From the NCBI RefSeq assembly GCF_034096925.1, contig NZ_JAWZSQ010000006.1, positions 62,001 to 126,000 of the forward strand: a stretch of 64,000 nucleotides of DNA. Reading direction: 5' to 3'. The translations under genes were made by a program, and so were the position numbers. Source of the stretch: Patulibacter defluvii (GTDB taxonomy: Bacteria; Actinomycetota; Thermoleophilia; Solirubrobacterales; Solirubrobacteraceae). Positions 34,961 through 43,604 of the stretch are shown one piece after another; the stretch's first letter is position 1, and each line of letters begins with the position of its first letter. The notes beneath the pieces are model-generated. The model did no database searches and had not been told where the DNA came from. It saw nothing but the letters and a program-made list of their open reading frames with translations.

Positions 34961-35443
34961 ATGAAGATGATGAGCGATGGCTCGATTCCCGAGCACCACC
35001 CCCACTGCCTGGGTTGCGGGTCGGAGAACCCAGCCGGCATGCACCTGCGCACCCGTCTGGACGGGGAGGTCGTTCGAGGCGAGGTCACGTTCGACCGGCG
35101 CCAACAGGGGGCTCCGGGCATCGCGCACGGGGGCGCCGTCGCCACTGTCCTGGACGATGCGCTCGGGTCGGTCCTCGTTGTCCTCGAGACGCCGGCGGTC
35201 ACCGCCAACCTCAACGTCAGCTTCCGGGCTCCGACACTGCTGCACCAGCCCCTGCACGTCGAGGCTCGAGTGGTCGAACGCGACGGCCGCAAGCTGCACC
35301 TGTCGGCGCGCCTGATGGACGAGCAGGACACGACCCTCGCCGAGGCGACCGCGCTCTTCCTCGCCGTCGACGTGGTCCACTTCACCCAGGGCGGCGAGGT
35401 CCTCCCAGAGGCGTGGAGCACCTGGGGCAGCACGACGACCTGA
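34961..35443 (+). CDS. PaaI/YdiI-type hot-dog acyl-CoA thioesterase, copy 2
   Basis: The 160-residue hot-dog protein starts at ATG 34961 (MKMMSDGSIPEHHPHC). Conserved features are CLGCGSENP, APGIAHGGAVATVLDD (catalytic loop) and TPAVTANLNVSFRAPTLL. By eye it is roughly 60% identical to the 28990-29511 protein, so the two are paralogues inside one cassette. It is monocistronic, between the TetR gene and the acyl-CoA dehydrogenase operon. It would hydrolyse acyl-CoA, perhaps with chain-length preference different from copy 1. Confidence 0.85.
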   Translation: MKMMSDGSIPEHHPHCLGCGSENPAGMHLRTRLDGEVVRGEVTFDRRQQGAPGIAHGGAVATVLDDALGSVLVVLETPAVTANLNVSFRAPTLLHQPLHVEARVVERDGRKLHLSARLMDEQDTTLAEATALFLAVDVVHFTQGGEVLPEAWSTWGSTTT

Positions 35444-35785
35444 TACACCGGGTCGGGTGTGGCCGCGCGTGCGGCCCCGCCCGACCGCGCCCGACGAGCG
35501 GGGGCGACCGGTGCCACGAGGTCAGGGCCCGACGCCGCCGTCGAGTCCTGCCTGCGGTGGGTCGCCCGCGACGAGTACGCCGCCGCACCGATGACTTCGG
35601 TCGCGCGACAGGCATCGACGGAATGCGGCCGGTAGCGTGCTTCCACCGGTCGCGAACACCTTCTCGGTCCGGTCGTGAACCTCGTCGGCGACCGATCGAC
35701 CGGCCCCGCGCCGCCGACCACGGCCCGCCCTCGGTCGGCCGCCCCGGGAGGATGGACCGATGGCCTGCGAATGATGGATCCACCC
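35444..35785. other. Gene-free stretch upstream of the dehydrogenase operon
   Basis: No credible gene. Reading frames here are Arg/Pro-rich shadows with several stops. The functional content appears to be at its right edge, where the promoter and operator at 35786-35814 begin. Confidence 0.4.
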
Positions 35786-35814
35786 TTGGCGGCCCAGTTA
35801 ATTCTCGCTAACCT
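35786..35814 (+). promoter_or_regulatory. Promoter with regulon box, acyl-CoA dehydrogenase operon
   Basis: TTGGCG (-35), a 17-base spacer and TAACCT (-10). The 16-base box GTTAATTCTCGCTAAC (35797-35812) covers the spacer and -10, so a bound protein would block RNA polymerase. The same GTTA-N8-TAAC box occurs at 41340, 53034 and 53320. The 5' leader would be about 200 bases. Confidence 0.65.
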
Positions 35815-36017
35815 GCCGGACGGGACGCGGCGTCGTGGCAACTGGTCTGCGGGGGCGCATCACCGCTCCGGAAACGGACCGTGGTGCCACGCGGGACGAA
35901 ACGCATCGCGATCGCGCACGAGCCGCTGGCGGCGTCGATGCCGAAGCGGAGCGTCTGGGACGCAGCCCACGAACGAGAACCCGAGATGTGCCGACTTCGG
36001 CACGAAGGAGCGAAGAG

Positions 36018-37235
36018 ATGGATCTGGACGACTCTCCCGAACAGGCGGCCTACCGCGCCGAGGTGCGCGAGTGGCTGTCGGAGCACCGTGACGAGGCGCC
36101 GGCACCCATGGGCGACATGGAGGACTCGGAGTACATCGAGGCGCGCCGGACGTGGCAGCGTCTGCTCTCCGAGCGCCAGCTCGTGGGCGTGACCTGGCCC
36201 AGTGAGTTCGGCGGACCGGGCCGAGGACCGGTCGAGCAGCTCATCGTCAACCAGGAGCTGGTCGCCGCCGGAGTTCCGGGCGGGATCGACGTGATCGGCT
36301 TGGGGCTGATGGGCCCGTGCATCATGGTCCATGGAACCCCCGCGCAGAAGGAGCGCTACCTCGCGCCGCTCCTGCACGGCGACGAGGTGTGGTGTCAGCT
36401 GTTCTCCGAGCCGGCGGCCGGCTCCGACCTCGCCGCGGTCCAGTGTCGCGCTCGACGGGACGACGACGGTGCCTGGCGTCTGACCGGCCAGAAGGTCTGG
36501 ACCACGAACGCGCAGTTCGCGCGTTTCGGGATGTGCCTCGCGAGGACCGACGGCGACCAGCCCAAGCACAAGGGCCTGACCATGTTCGTCGTGCCGATGG
36601 ACGCCGACGGCGTCACGGTCCGCGGCCTGCGTCAGATCTCCGGCGAGGCGGAGTTCAACGAGGTCTTCCTCGACGACGTCGTCGTCGGGGGCGACGAGAT
36701 GGTCATGGGTGAGGTCGGCGGGGGCTGGGGTGCCGCGCTCACGGTGCTCATGTACGAGCGGATGATGATCGGCCTGGGTACCGAGGGCTTCGGTTACAGC
36801 CCGGAGCGCTTCGCCGGTGCCGTGGCCGGCAGCTCGCGCATGGATCGCGAGAGCGGCCTCCGTGCCAAGCTCGCGGACGTCGCCGCCGAGTTGCTCGCCG
36901 TCCGGTTCCGCGGCTTCCAGTCGCTCTCGCAGCTCGAGGACGGTCGCGTGCCCGGACCGGAGTTCGGCCTCGCGAAGATCACCACGGTCAACGCGGCCAT
37001 CACCGCGGGCGACCTCATCGTCGATGTCAATGGCCCGGACGCGCTCGTCGAGCCGGGAGAGTGGGCGTACCACATCTCCTTCCTGCCCGGCCTGAAGTCG
37101 GCGGGCGGAGCGGAGCCGATTCTGCGTAACACCGTGGGGGAGCGCGTCCTGGGCATGCCGCCCGAGCCGCGCTTGGACAAGAACATCACGTTCGACGACC
37201 TCGTCGCGCGCCAGCGGGAAGGACTCGCAGCATGA
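36018..37235 (+). CDS. Acyl-CoA dehydrogenase, large subunit-like
   Basis: The 405-residue flavoenzyme shows the ACAD layout: N-terminal helices, a beta barrel with QLFSEPAAGSDLAAV and the FAD/substrate motif RLTGQKVWTTNAQFA, then the C-terminal helical domain (GGWGAALTVLMYERMMIG). It introduces a trans-2 double bond into an acyl-CoA. ATG 36018 follows GGAGCGAAGAG. Its stop overlaps the ATG of a second ACAD (ATGA); adjacent ACAD pairs of this kind often form heterotetramers in actinobacterial steroid and branched-chain pathways. Confidence 0.92.
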   Translation: MDLDDSPEQAAYRAEVREWLSEHRDEAPAPMGDMEDSEYIEARRTWQRLLSERQLVGVTWPSEFGGPGRGPVEQLIVNQELVAAGVPGGIDVIGLGLMGPCIMVHGTPAQKERYLAPLLHGDEVWCQLFSEPAAGSDLAAVQCRARRDDDGAWRLTGQKVWTTNAQFARFGMCLARTDGDQPKHKGLTMFVVPMDADGVTVRGLRQISGEAEFNEVFLDDVVVGGDEMVMGEVGGGWGAALTVLMYERMMIGLGTEGFGYSPERFAGAVAGSSRMDRESGLRAKLADVAAELLAVRFRGFQSLSQLEDGRVPGPEFGLAKITTVNAAITAGDLIVDVNGPDALVEPGEWAYHISFLPGLKSAGGAEPILRNTVGERVLGMPPEPRLDKNITFDDLVARQREGLAA

Positions 37236-38395
37236 ATCTGGAACTGACCGACGAGCAGATCGCGCTCCGGGACGCCGCACGGGGGACCTTGTCCCGCTTC
37301 GACAGCGTCGCCGCCGCCCGCGAGGCGTTGGAGACACCCGGCGCGCTGCCCGACATCTGGCCCGCGGCGGTCGACGCCGGGTGGCCGGGACTCGTCGTCG
37401 CCGAGCGCCACGGCGGCATCGAGCTGGGGGTCTTCGAAGCGATGCTCGTGGCCGAGGAGCTCGGACGGACCCTCGCCTCAGTCCCGTTCATCGGGCTCGT
37501 CCCCGCCGCCGCGCTCCTGAGCGCCGCCGATCACGACGCCGCCGGGCCCACGGCGGAGGGTGAGACCCGGCCGGTCTACCTCCCCGCGTGCCCGCCCTCG
37601 CCGCGGTCGGACGACGGCGTGTGGACCGTGGACGGCATCGACGGCGAGCGCACCCCTGCGCCGGTGCTGGACCGCTCCGGATCCGACGTGACCGTCACCG
37701 GCACGGTCGCATGGGTCCCCGACGCGCCCGGGGCCGACCTGCTCGTGGTCGTCGCCACCGACGACGGGCGCCCGACGGCCCTGGTCGTCGACGCCTCGGC
37801 GGACGGTGTCACCGTCACGAGCGAGACCCGGTACGACGCCACCCGCTCGATGGCGAACATCACCCTCGACGGAGCGGCCGCGGTCGTCCTGGCCTGCTCC
37901 GAGGAGGAGATCGCGGGTGCGTGGCACACCGCCCAGGCGCTGTTGGCCGCCGAGGGCGTCGGAACCGTGGACCGAGCCCTGGAGCTCGCCGGCGCGTACG
38001 CGAAGGAACGCTACACGTTCGGACGAGCGATCGGCTCGTACCAAGCGATCAAGCACGAGCTCGTCGAGATCCTACGCCGGTTGCAGAACGCCCGGGCCCT
38101 GCTGTTGAACGTCGGCTGGGCCGCCGGCGCGAGCCCCGACGATCTGCCGATGGCGGCCAGCGCCGCCCGCTACTCCGCGGGCCACGCGCTGGACTTCGCT
38201 GCGCGCAGCCTGATCAACGTGCACGGAGGCATCGGCGCGACCTGGGAGCACGACGCGCCGCTCTACTTCCGGCGGGCACAGCTCTCGCGCCGGCTCGTCG
38301 GCGGTCTCGGCGTCGCGGGTGATCGGCTCGCGGACGAGTGTCTCGCCCGAGCGCGCCGCACTGTCGCGCGGCCGGAGACGGCGGCCGTGCGATGA
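37232..38395 (+). CDS. Acyl-CoA dehydrogenase, partner subunit-like
   Basis: The 387-residue ACAD has weaker middle-domain motifs than its neighbour (low-complexity 125-160, no clear SEP loop) but a good C-terminal domain: AYAKERYTFGRAIGSYQAIKHEL and NVHGGIGATWEHDAPLYFRRA. One partner of heteromeric ACADs usually lacks part of the active site, which fits this copy. It is translationally coupled on both sides (ATGA at 37232 and at 38392), so dehydrogenase subunits and CoA ligase are made together. Confidence 0.9.
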   Translation: MNLELTDEQIALRDAARGTLSRFDSVAAAREALETPGALPDIWPAAVDAGWPGLVVAERHGGIELGVFEAMLVAEELGRTLASVPFIGLVPAAALLSAADHDAAGPTAEGETRPVYLPACPPSPRSDDGVWTVDGIDGERTPAPVLDRSGSDVTVTGTVAWVPDAPGADLLVVVATDDGRPTALVVDASADGVTVTSETRYDATRSMANITLDGAAAVVLACSEEEIAGAWHTAQALLAAEGVGTVDRALELAGAYAKERYTFGRAIGSYQAIKHELVEILRRLQNARALLLNVGWAAGASPDDLPMAASAARYSAGHALDFAARSLINVHGGIGATWEHDAPLYFRRAQLSRRLVGGLGVAGDRLADECLARARRTVARPETAAVR

Positions 38396-40170
38396 GCGAC
38401 GTCACGGCGCAGGCCGGCACCACGGTCGCGGCCTTCGCCGCGACGCTCGCCGACGGCCGGAGCGGCGACGTCGCGCTGCGCCACAAGCGGGAGGGTGCGT
38501 GGACGGAGTCCACCTACGGCGACCTGCACGACCGCATCGACGCGATCGCCCGGGGCTTCCTCGCGCTCGGCCTGGAGCGCGGGGATCGCGTCTCGATCCT
38601 GGCCGAGACCCGCCCGGAGTGGACGGTGACCTCTCTCGCGGTCACCGCCGCCGGCCTGGTGGTCGTGCCGATCTACCCCAGCAACTCGCCGGAGGAGTGC
38701 GCCTGGGTGCTCGGCGACGCCGCGTCGCGCGTCGTGGTCGTCGAGAACGCTCAGCAGGCCGCGAAGGTCCGGCAGGTCCGGGATCGCCTGACGCAGCTCG
38801 AGCACGTCGTCGTCATCGACGGCGAGGCCGGGCACGACGCGGACCTGACGCTCGCCGACGTAATCTCGCGTGGGACGTCGACGTCGCCGGATGAGCTGCG
38901 CCGGCGGGTCGACGCCGTGACGCCTAAGGACGACTACACGATCATCTACACGTCGGGCACCACCGGCCCGCCGAAGGGCTGCGTGCTCTCGCAGGGGAAC
39001 TACCGGGCGATGCTGGAGATCGTCCGGGAAGCGGAGTTGATCGAGTCCGAGGACGTCGTCTACCTGTTCCTGCCGCTGGCGCACGCCATGGCGCTCCTGA
39101 TCCAGCTCTCCGCGCTGGACCGGGGCGTCACCGTGGCGTATTTCGGGGGCGACACCACGCAGATCATCCCGGAGCTCTCCGAGGTCCGTCCCACGATGCT
39201 CCCGTCGGTCCCGCGGATCTTCGAGAAGATCTACGGCATGGTGACCTCCGCCGTCGATGCGCCGACGCTGGCGCGAGCGGTCGAGGTCGGCGGGCAGGTC
39301 GAGGATCTGCGACTCGCCGGCGAGCCCGTCCCCGAGGACCTGCAACGCGCCTACGACGCGTTCGACGAGAAGCTGTTCTCCAACGTCCGCAACGTGTTCG
39401 GAGGGCGGGTCCGTCGGGCGGTCTCGGGTGCCGCCCCGATCGCGGCGGAGGTCCTGCAGTTCTTCTGGGCCGCGGGTGTCCCGGTGCTCGAGGGCTTCGG
39501 GATGACCGAGACGTCGACCGCGGCGACGCTGTCAACACCCGAACATCATCGCTGGGGATCGGTCGGCCGGGCGTTGCCCCGGGTCGACCTGCGGATCGCC
39601 GAGGACGGCGAACTGCTCGTCCGTGGCCCGAACGTGTTCGGCCGCTACCACGGGAACCCGGAGGCGACGGCGGAGTCGCTCGTCGACGGGTGGCTGCACA
39701 CGGGCGACCTCGGTCGTATCGACGACGACGGGTACCTCTACATCATCGGCCGCAAGAAGGACATCATCATCACGGCCGGCGGCAAGAACATCGCCCCGGC
39801 GAACCTCGAGAACGACCTCAAGCGCTCTCCGTGGATCAGCAACGCGGTGATGTACGCCGACCGTCGTCCCTATCCCGTCGCGCTCGTGTCGCTGGATGCC
39901 GAGCGCTTGGCGGCGTGGGCCGCGGAGAAGGGGCGTACCGACGCCTCCGCGAGCGCGGCCCGGGAGGACCCGGAGATTCTCGCACACGTGCAGGAGGCGA
40001 TCGACGGCGCTAATGCGTCCTACGCCCGCGTCGAGCAGGTCAAAAGGTTCGCAATCCTCGACCACGAGATGTCCCAGGAGACGGGCGAGCTCACGCCGAC
40101 CTCGAAGATCAAGCGCAACGTGGTCTACGAGAAGTATGCCGATGTCCTGGACGGGCTGTACACGGAGTGA
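38392..40170 (+). CDS. Long-chain fatty acyl-CoA synthetase (AMP-forming)
   Basis: The 592-residue ligase has the P-loop YTSGTTGPPKGC, the GFGMTETSTAATLS adenine motif, the TGD motif in GWLHTGDLGRIDDDGYL and the hinge RKKDIIITAGGKNIAP. Proportions match long-chain FadD15-like synthetases. It activates a carboxylic acid to its CoA ester, feeding the two dehydrogenases in the same operon. ATG 38392 overlaps the upstream stop; the longer frame beginning at 38338 is inside the upstream gene. Confidence 0.93.
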   Translation: MSDVTAQAGTTVAAFAATLADGRSGDVALRHKREGAWTESTYGDLHDRIDAIARGFLALGLERGDRVSILAETRPEWTVTSLAVTAAGLVVVPIYPSNSPEECAWVLGDAASRVVVVENAQQAAKVRQVRDRLTQLEHVVVIDGEAGHDADLTLADVISRGTSTSPDELRRRVDAVTPKDDYTIIYTSGTTGPPKGCVLSQGNYRAMLEIVREAELIESEDVVYLFLPLAHAMALLIQLSALDRGVTVAYFGGDTTQIIPELSEVRPTMLPSVPRIFEKIYGMVTSAVDAPTLARAVEVGGQVEDLRLAGEPVPEDLQRAYDAFDEKLFSNVRNVFGGRVRRAVSGAAPIAAEVLQFFWAAGVPVLEGFGMTETSTAATLSTPEHHRWGSVGRALPRVDLRIAEDGELLVRGPNVFGRYHGNPEATAESLVDGWLHTGDLGRIDDDGYLYIIGRKKDIIITAGGKNIAPANLENDLKRSPWISNAVMYADRRPYPVALVSLDAERLAAWAAEKGRTDASASAAREDPEILAHVQEAIDGANASYARVEQVKRFAILDHEMSQETGELTPTSKIKRNVVYEKYADVLDGLYTE

Positions 40171-40201
40171 GTTGAGGACATTCCGCTCGCGCATCTGCCG
40201 A

Positions 40202-40207
40202 TAGGAT
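40202..40207 (+). promoter_or_regulatory. Leaderless -10 box (TAGGAT) of the TetR gene
   Basis: TAGGAT is followed by eight bases and the ATG at 40216, so the regulator is probably translated from a leaderless message separate from the acyl-CoA synthetase operon, whose last stop is 32 bases upstream. Confidence 0.4.
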
Positions 40208-40215
40208 CCCGGGCG

Positions 40216-40764
40216 ATGCGCGAGCGAATGATTCTGGACGCCGCGAAGGACTTGTTCTACGACCGGGGTTTTTCGGCGGTAGGCGTCAACGACATCGGTG
40301 CCGCCGTCGGGACGAGCGGCCCGGCGATCTATCGCCACTTCACCAGCAAGGCGGAGATCCTGACCGCGTTGTTCGACGAGGCCATGGACCGGCTGCTGGA
40401 GCTGGCCGGACCACCACTCGACGATCCGCACGAGAATCTCTTGGCCCTCGCGCGCAGCCACGCGGAGTTCGCGCTGGCCGACCGCGCACTGGTGAGCGTG
40501 TACATGCGCGAGGAACGCGCGCTCGCCGACGCGGACCGGGCGCGCCTACGGCGACGTCAACGTGCCTTCGCCGAGCGCTGGGTGCAAGCGGTGACCCGCT
40601 GTGCTCCGGGCCGTCCAGCCCGCGAACTTGAAGCGTCCGCGCATGCCCTGATCGGCATGCTGCTCTCCGCGGCGCATTGGCCGGCGTCGGTGCGGGAGGA
40701 CGCGCGCCACGCGACGTTGCTCGTCGAACTCGTCGACGGTGCGACCGCCCGCCTGGTTCGCTGA
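40216..40764 (+). CDS. TetR-family transcriptional regulator
   Basis: The 182-residue protein begins with a typical TetR DNA-binding domain (MILDAAKDLFYDRGFSAVGV, then DIGAAVGTSGPAIYRHFTSKAEIL). The remainder is helical and resembles the TetR_C domain of KstR2/FadR-like regulators by position only. It lies between the acyl-CoA synthetase gene and the convergent DUF35 gene, at the centre of the cassette. It is my favoured candidate for recognising the GTTA-N8-TAAC boxes, including the nearest one at 41340, but no direct evidence links them. Confidence 0.88.
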   Translation: MRERMILDAAKDLFYDRGFSAVGVNDIGAAVGTSGPAIYRHFTSKAEILTALFDEAMDRLLELAGPPLDDPHENLLALARSHAEFALADRALVSVYMREERALADADRARLRRRQRAFAERWVQAVTRCAPGRPARELEASAHALIGMLLSAAHWPASVREDARHATLLVELVDGATARLVR

Positions 40765-40874
40765 GCACGGGCGCAGCCGGCAGGCCCGCGACCGCGGGAG
40801 GCCCCTACGCGACCGAGGGGCGGCGCCAGAGACGCAGGATCTTTCCGACGCTCCGCGGGGTCGGCATCGGGTGC

Positions 40875-41297
40875 TCAGGACGACGGATCGGGCCAGAACT
40901 CGTAGAGCGCGGTCCGGCGACCGTCAACCGCGTCGCCGATCGGCGCCACCCGCGCGGCAAAGCGCTGGCCGACACGCCAGTCCTCCGACGTGCCGCCGAT
41001 GACGGCCTGGACCCGGACGCCCTCGTCCAGGTCGATCTGGCCGATCCCGTACCCGTCGCCCGAGACGGCCTTCCTGCCGTAGACCGGCGTCGCGACGTAG
41101 GTGTAGGCCGCGAGCGTGCCCGTGCCGGCGAAGTCGACGTCGGCGACCTCGCGCATGCAGACCGCGCAGACCCACCTTCGGGGATAGAACGAGATCTCAC
41201 AGCTCGAGCACCGGCTGCCCATGAGGACGGGCGTCGTCCCTTCGACGCGAAACAGCTCGGGATCGGTGGAGGTGTAGCTCGGGCTCTCTGGTGCCAC
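40875..41297 (-). CDS. Zn-ribbon/OB-fold DUF35 protein (thiolase partner)
   Basis: The 140-residue protein has the rubredoxin-like zinc ribbon CSSCEISFYPRRWVCAVC (two C-x2-C knuckles, near residues 30-47), then an OB-fold (GTGTLAAYTYVATPVYG). DUF35 proteins bind acyl-CoA and pair with thiolase-like enzymes or MaoC hydratases, as in the Ltp2/ChsH2 aldolase of cholesterol side-chain breakdown. It starts at GTG 41297 and is divergent from a thiolase-like gene, with a shared palindromic promoter between them. A functional complex with that thiolase is likely. Confidence 0.87.
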   Translation of the reverse strand: MAPESPSYTSTDPELFRVEGTTPVLMGSRCSSCEISFYPRRWVCAVCMREVADVDFAGTGTLAAYTYVATPVYGRKAVSGDGYGIGQIDLDEGVRVQAVIGGTSEDWRVGQRFAARVAPIGDAVDGRRTALYEFWPDPSS

Positions 41298-41339
41298 GAT
41301 GGGGCCCCTTCGCGTTGTCGGCAGGTGTGCGGGACGCTT

Positions 41340-41355
41340 GTTAATGTACATTAAC
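41340..41355. promoter_or_regulatory. Perfect 16-bp palindromic regulon box in a divergent promoter
   Basis: GTTAATGTACATTAAC is fully self-complementary. On each strand it contains TACATT, a plausible -10, so both divergent promoters overlap inside it. On the plus strand TACATT (41347-41352) is six bases from the ATG at 41359, giving a leaderless thiolase message. It is the best match to the four-site GTTA-N8-TAAC family. Confidence 0.7.
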
Positions 41356-41358
41356 CGC

Positions 41359-42519
41359 ATGACCGTCGGCACTCCTCGAACCCAGTACGACGTCGGCGTG
41401 GCCGGCGTCGGCATGTACCCGTTCGGTCGCATGGGCGACGTCTCGCTCCGCGAGATGGCCTATCGCGCCGGCGCCGCTGCGATGCGCGACGCGGGCGTCA
41501 CCTTCGACCAGGTCGGGGCCGTCTACGTTGGCCACATCACCCAGCCGTTGATGACCGGCGTGATCACCGTCAAGGAATTCGGCCTCACGGGCGTTCCGGT
41601 GCAGCACATCGTCAACGCGTCCGCGACGGGGTCGACGACCTTCCGCGAGGCGTACCACGCGGTCCTCGGCGGTCACTGCGACGTCGCGCTCGCGCTCGCG
41701 TTCGACGACATGGAGGCCATGCCTCCTCCCGGCAACCGCGAGGCCAGCGTCGACGGGGTCGTGCTGCCCGCGGCCTTCTTCGCCCTGTGGGCCCGCCGCC
41801 GCATGGAGGACCGCGGCACCTCGGCCGACGTCTTCGCCGAGATCGCCGCCAAGAACTGGAACCACGCGGCACTCAGCCCGATGGCCCAGCGCCGCGCCTC
41901 GCACGTCGTGACGAGCGAGGAGATCCTCGCCTCACGCATGGTGGCCGACCCGCTCACGTCAAAGATGAGCGCGGCCGTCGGTGCCGGGGCTGCGGCCGCG
42001 GTGGTCTGCACCCGCGAGGTCGCCGAGCGGCTGCGCCCCGATCAGCCGTTCGTCCGGATCGCCGCGTCGGCGTTGCAGACGGAGCGCTACCAACCCGATC
42101 ACGTCTTCGTCGGCCCTGTGACCGGGGCGTCGGAGATGACCCGGCACACCGCCGGCGAGGCGTACGAGCAGGCTGGCGTGGGCCCCGCGGACCTCGACCT
42201 CGTCCAGGTCCACGACGCGTTCCCGATCGAAGAGCTGGAGTACTACGAGCTCCTGGGCCTCTGCGCGGACGGCGACGGCGACGAGCTCGTCCGGACCGGT
42301 GCCACCAAGCTCGGGGGTCGGATCCCGTTCTCCACCGACGGGGGACTGATCGGCCGCGGTCACCCCGGCGGGCCGACCGGCCTCGCGCAGATCTGGGAGA
42401 CGACCCTGCAGCTGCGGGGCGAGGCGGGCGACCGGCAGATCGATGGAGCCCGGATCGGTCTCTGCCACATGGTCGGGGGCGGCAGCGTCTGCGCCATCCA
42501 CGTCCTCGCCCGAGACTAG
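41359..42519 (+). CDS. Thiolase-like (SCP-x/Ltp2-type) enzyme
   Basis: The 386-residue thiolase-fold protein has VNASATGSTTFREAYHAVLGG at the nucleophile region, where the usual Cys position is replaced (no VCxSG motif). It keeps the C-terminal His motifs VHDAFPIEELEY and GRGHPGGPTGLAQI. Loss of the nucleophile Cys is typical of Ltp2-like retro-aldolases and lipid-transfer proteins rather than true thiolases. Such enzymes cleave a side chain with a DUF35 partner, encoded divergently here. I prefer ATG 41359 because the -10 inside the palindrome would make it leaderless; ATG 41344 lies within the operator. Confidence 0.85.
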   Translation: MTVGTPRTQYDVGVAGVGMYPFGRMGDVSLREMAYRAGAAAMRDAGVTFDQVGAVYVGHITQPLMTGVITVKEFGLTGVPVQHIVNASATGSTTFREAYHAVLGGHCDVALALAFDDMEAMPPPGNREASVDGVVLPAAFFALWARRRMEDRGTSADVFAEIAAKNWNHAALSPMAQRRASHVVTSEEILASRMVADPLTSKMSAAVGAGAAAAVVCTREVAERLRPDQPFVRIAASALQTERYQPDHVFVGPVTGASEMTRHTAGEAYEQAGVGPADLDLVQVHDAFPIEELEYYELLGLCADGDGDELVRTGATKLGGRIPFSTDGGLIGRGHPGGPTGLAQIWETTLQLRGEAGDRQIDGARIGLCHMVGGGSVCAIHVLARD

Positions 42520-42534
42520 TTCCACCCCCGAATC

Positions 42535-43482
42535 GTGACGACCATGCCCGACCTCCCGTCCGTCGACGCGCCCGCCCCGGGCGTCCTCCGCTTCACGATC
42601 GCATTGCCGATCTTGTCGCCCGACCATCTCAACGTGCACCTCATTGATGTCGACGGTCGGTGGGTGCTCGTCGACCCCGGCCCGGTGGACCGCGAGGGCG
42701 TCGTCGCGGCGACGCTCGCGGACGCCGGCATCGAACCGGAGCACGTGCTCATCACCCACGGCCACGTCGACCACTGGGGCGGCGCCTCGGAGCTGACCGA
42801 CACGGTGTTGGCCCACGCCGCCTGCCGCCAGAGCTTCGCGGTCGCCATGGACTTCACCGGTAGTGCTCCGACGGGGGACGGGACTCCGACGGGGCCGCGA
42901 CCCGCGGCGGGGGACGGTTCCGAGAACGCGTTCCGTGGCTTCCGAAAGCTGATCTCCGGGGTCCCGGCCGTCCAAGAGCTCGCCGACGGCGACCGCCTCG
43001 GGGACTGGGAGGTCCTCTCGACCCCGGGCCACGAGCCCGCCCACCTCTGTCTGTGGCGGCCGTCCGACAGGGTGCTGCTCTGCGGCGACCTCCTGCTCCC
43101 TGATTTCACGCCAAACGTGCAGCCAGCGTTCGACGGCTCCGATGCGTTGGCGGACTTCCTCGCGTCGCTGCTCCGCGCGGGTGATCTGCACCCGGCCCTC
43201 GTGCTGCCGTCGCACGGCCCCCCCTACTCCGACGGGCACGCCCGTGCTGCCGAGCTCATCCGGCACCACGAGGTCCGCCTGGACCGCCTGCGGTCGGCCG
43301 TGGAGCACGATGCCGTGCCGCTCGCCGAGCTCAGCGATCGGATCTTCGGCGCGCGGGCGACGACGGCCGCGGACCGCATGCTCGCGCAGATGGAGACGTG
43401 GGCACACCTCGACCATCTGCGCCGCCGGGGCGAGGCGGATGCCGACGACGACGAGGTCTGGCGCGCCGTGGTTTCCGTCTGA
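42535..43482 (+). CDS. Metallo-beta-lactamase-fold hydrolase
   Basis: The 315-residue MBL protein has the metal motif THGHVDHWGGAS (HxHxDH), a later His in STPGHEPAHLCLW, the Asp in LLCGDLLLPD and a final His in LPSHGPPYSDG. A helical C-terminal extension (about 235-300) resembles the LACTB2/BLACT_WH type, which includes thioesterases and nucleases. It follows the thiolase-like gene by 15 bases, probably in one message, and may hydrolyse a CoA ester or lactone. GTG 42535 or ATG 42544 could be the start; no strong ribosome site decides. Confidence 0.85.
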   Translation: MTTMPDLPSVDAPAPGVLRFTIALPILSPDHLNVHLIDVDGRWVLVDPGPVDREGVVAATLADAGIEPEHVLITHGHVDHWGGASELTDTVLAHAACRQSFAVAMDFTGSAPTGDGTPTGPRPAAGDGSENAFRGFRKLISGVPAVQELADGDRLGDWEVLSTPGHEPAHLCLWRPSDRVLLCGDLLLPDFTPNVQPAFDGSDALADFLASLLRAGDLHPALVLPSHGPPYSDGHARAAELIRHHEVRLDRLRSAVEHDAVPLAELSDRIFGARATTAADRMLAQMETWAHLDHLRRRGEADADDDEVWRAVVSV

Positions 43483-43544
43483 TCCCGCTGCCCTTCGGGG
43501 GTCTCCGTCCTCTCTCCCCGACGCTCCAGCCCCGCGAGCGGCGC

Positions 43545-43583
43545 GTCCGTCCTCCCCTACGCAAACCGCAGGGGAGGACGGAC
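43545..43583. terminator. Bidirectional terminator hairpin, 14-bp perfect stem
   Basis: GTCCGTCCTCCCCT pairs fully with AGGGGAGGACGGAC around an 11-base loop. It lies between the convergent MBL and MaoC genes and would end both the thiolase operon and the long mce-MaoC operon. Confidence 0.75.
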
Positions 43584-43604
43584 ACCCGACTCGTGGTGCC
43601 GTGG

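Noticed and set aside
34614..34964. Possible gene between TetR and thioesterase
   Set aside because: Composition is Arg/Thr-rich, with no domain, no ribosome site, and an end overlapping the thioesterase start region without a sensible arrangement.
43483..43604. Repeated GTCC(G/T)TCCTC units near the terminator, considered as a repeat array
   Set aside because: Only the two hairpin arms and one imperfect copy exist; the terminator hairpin explains them.
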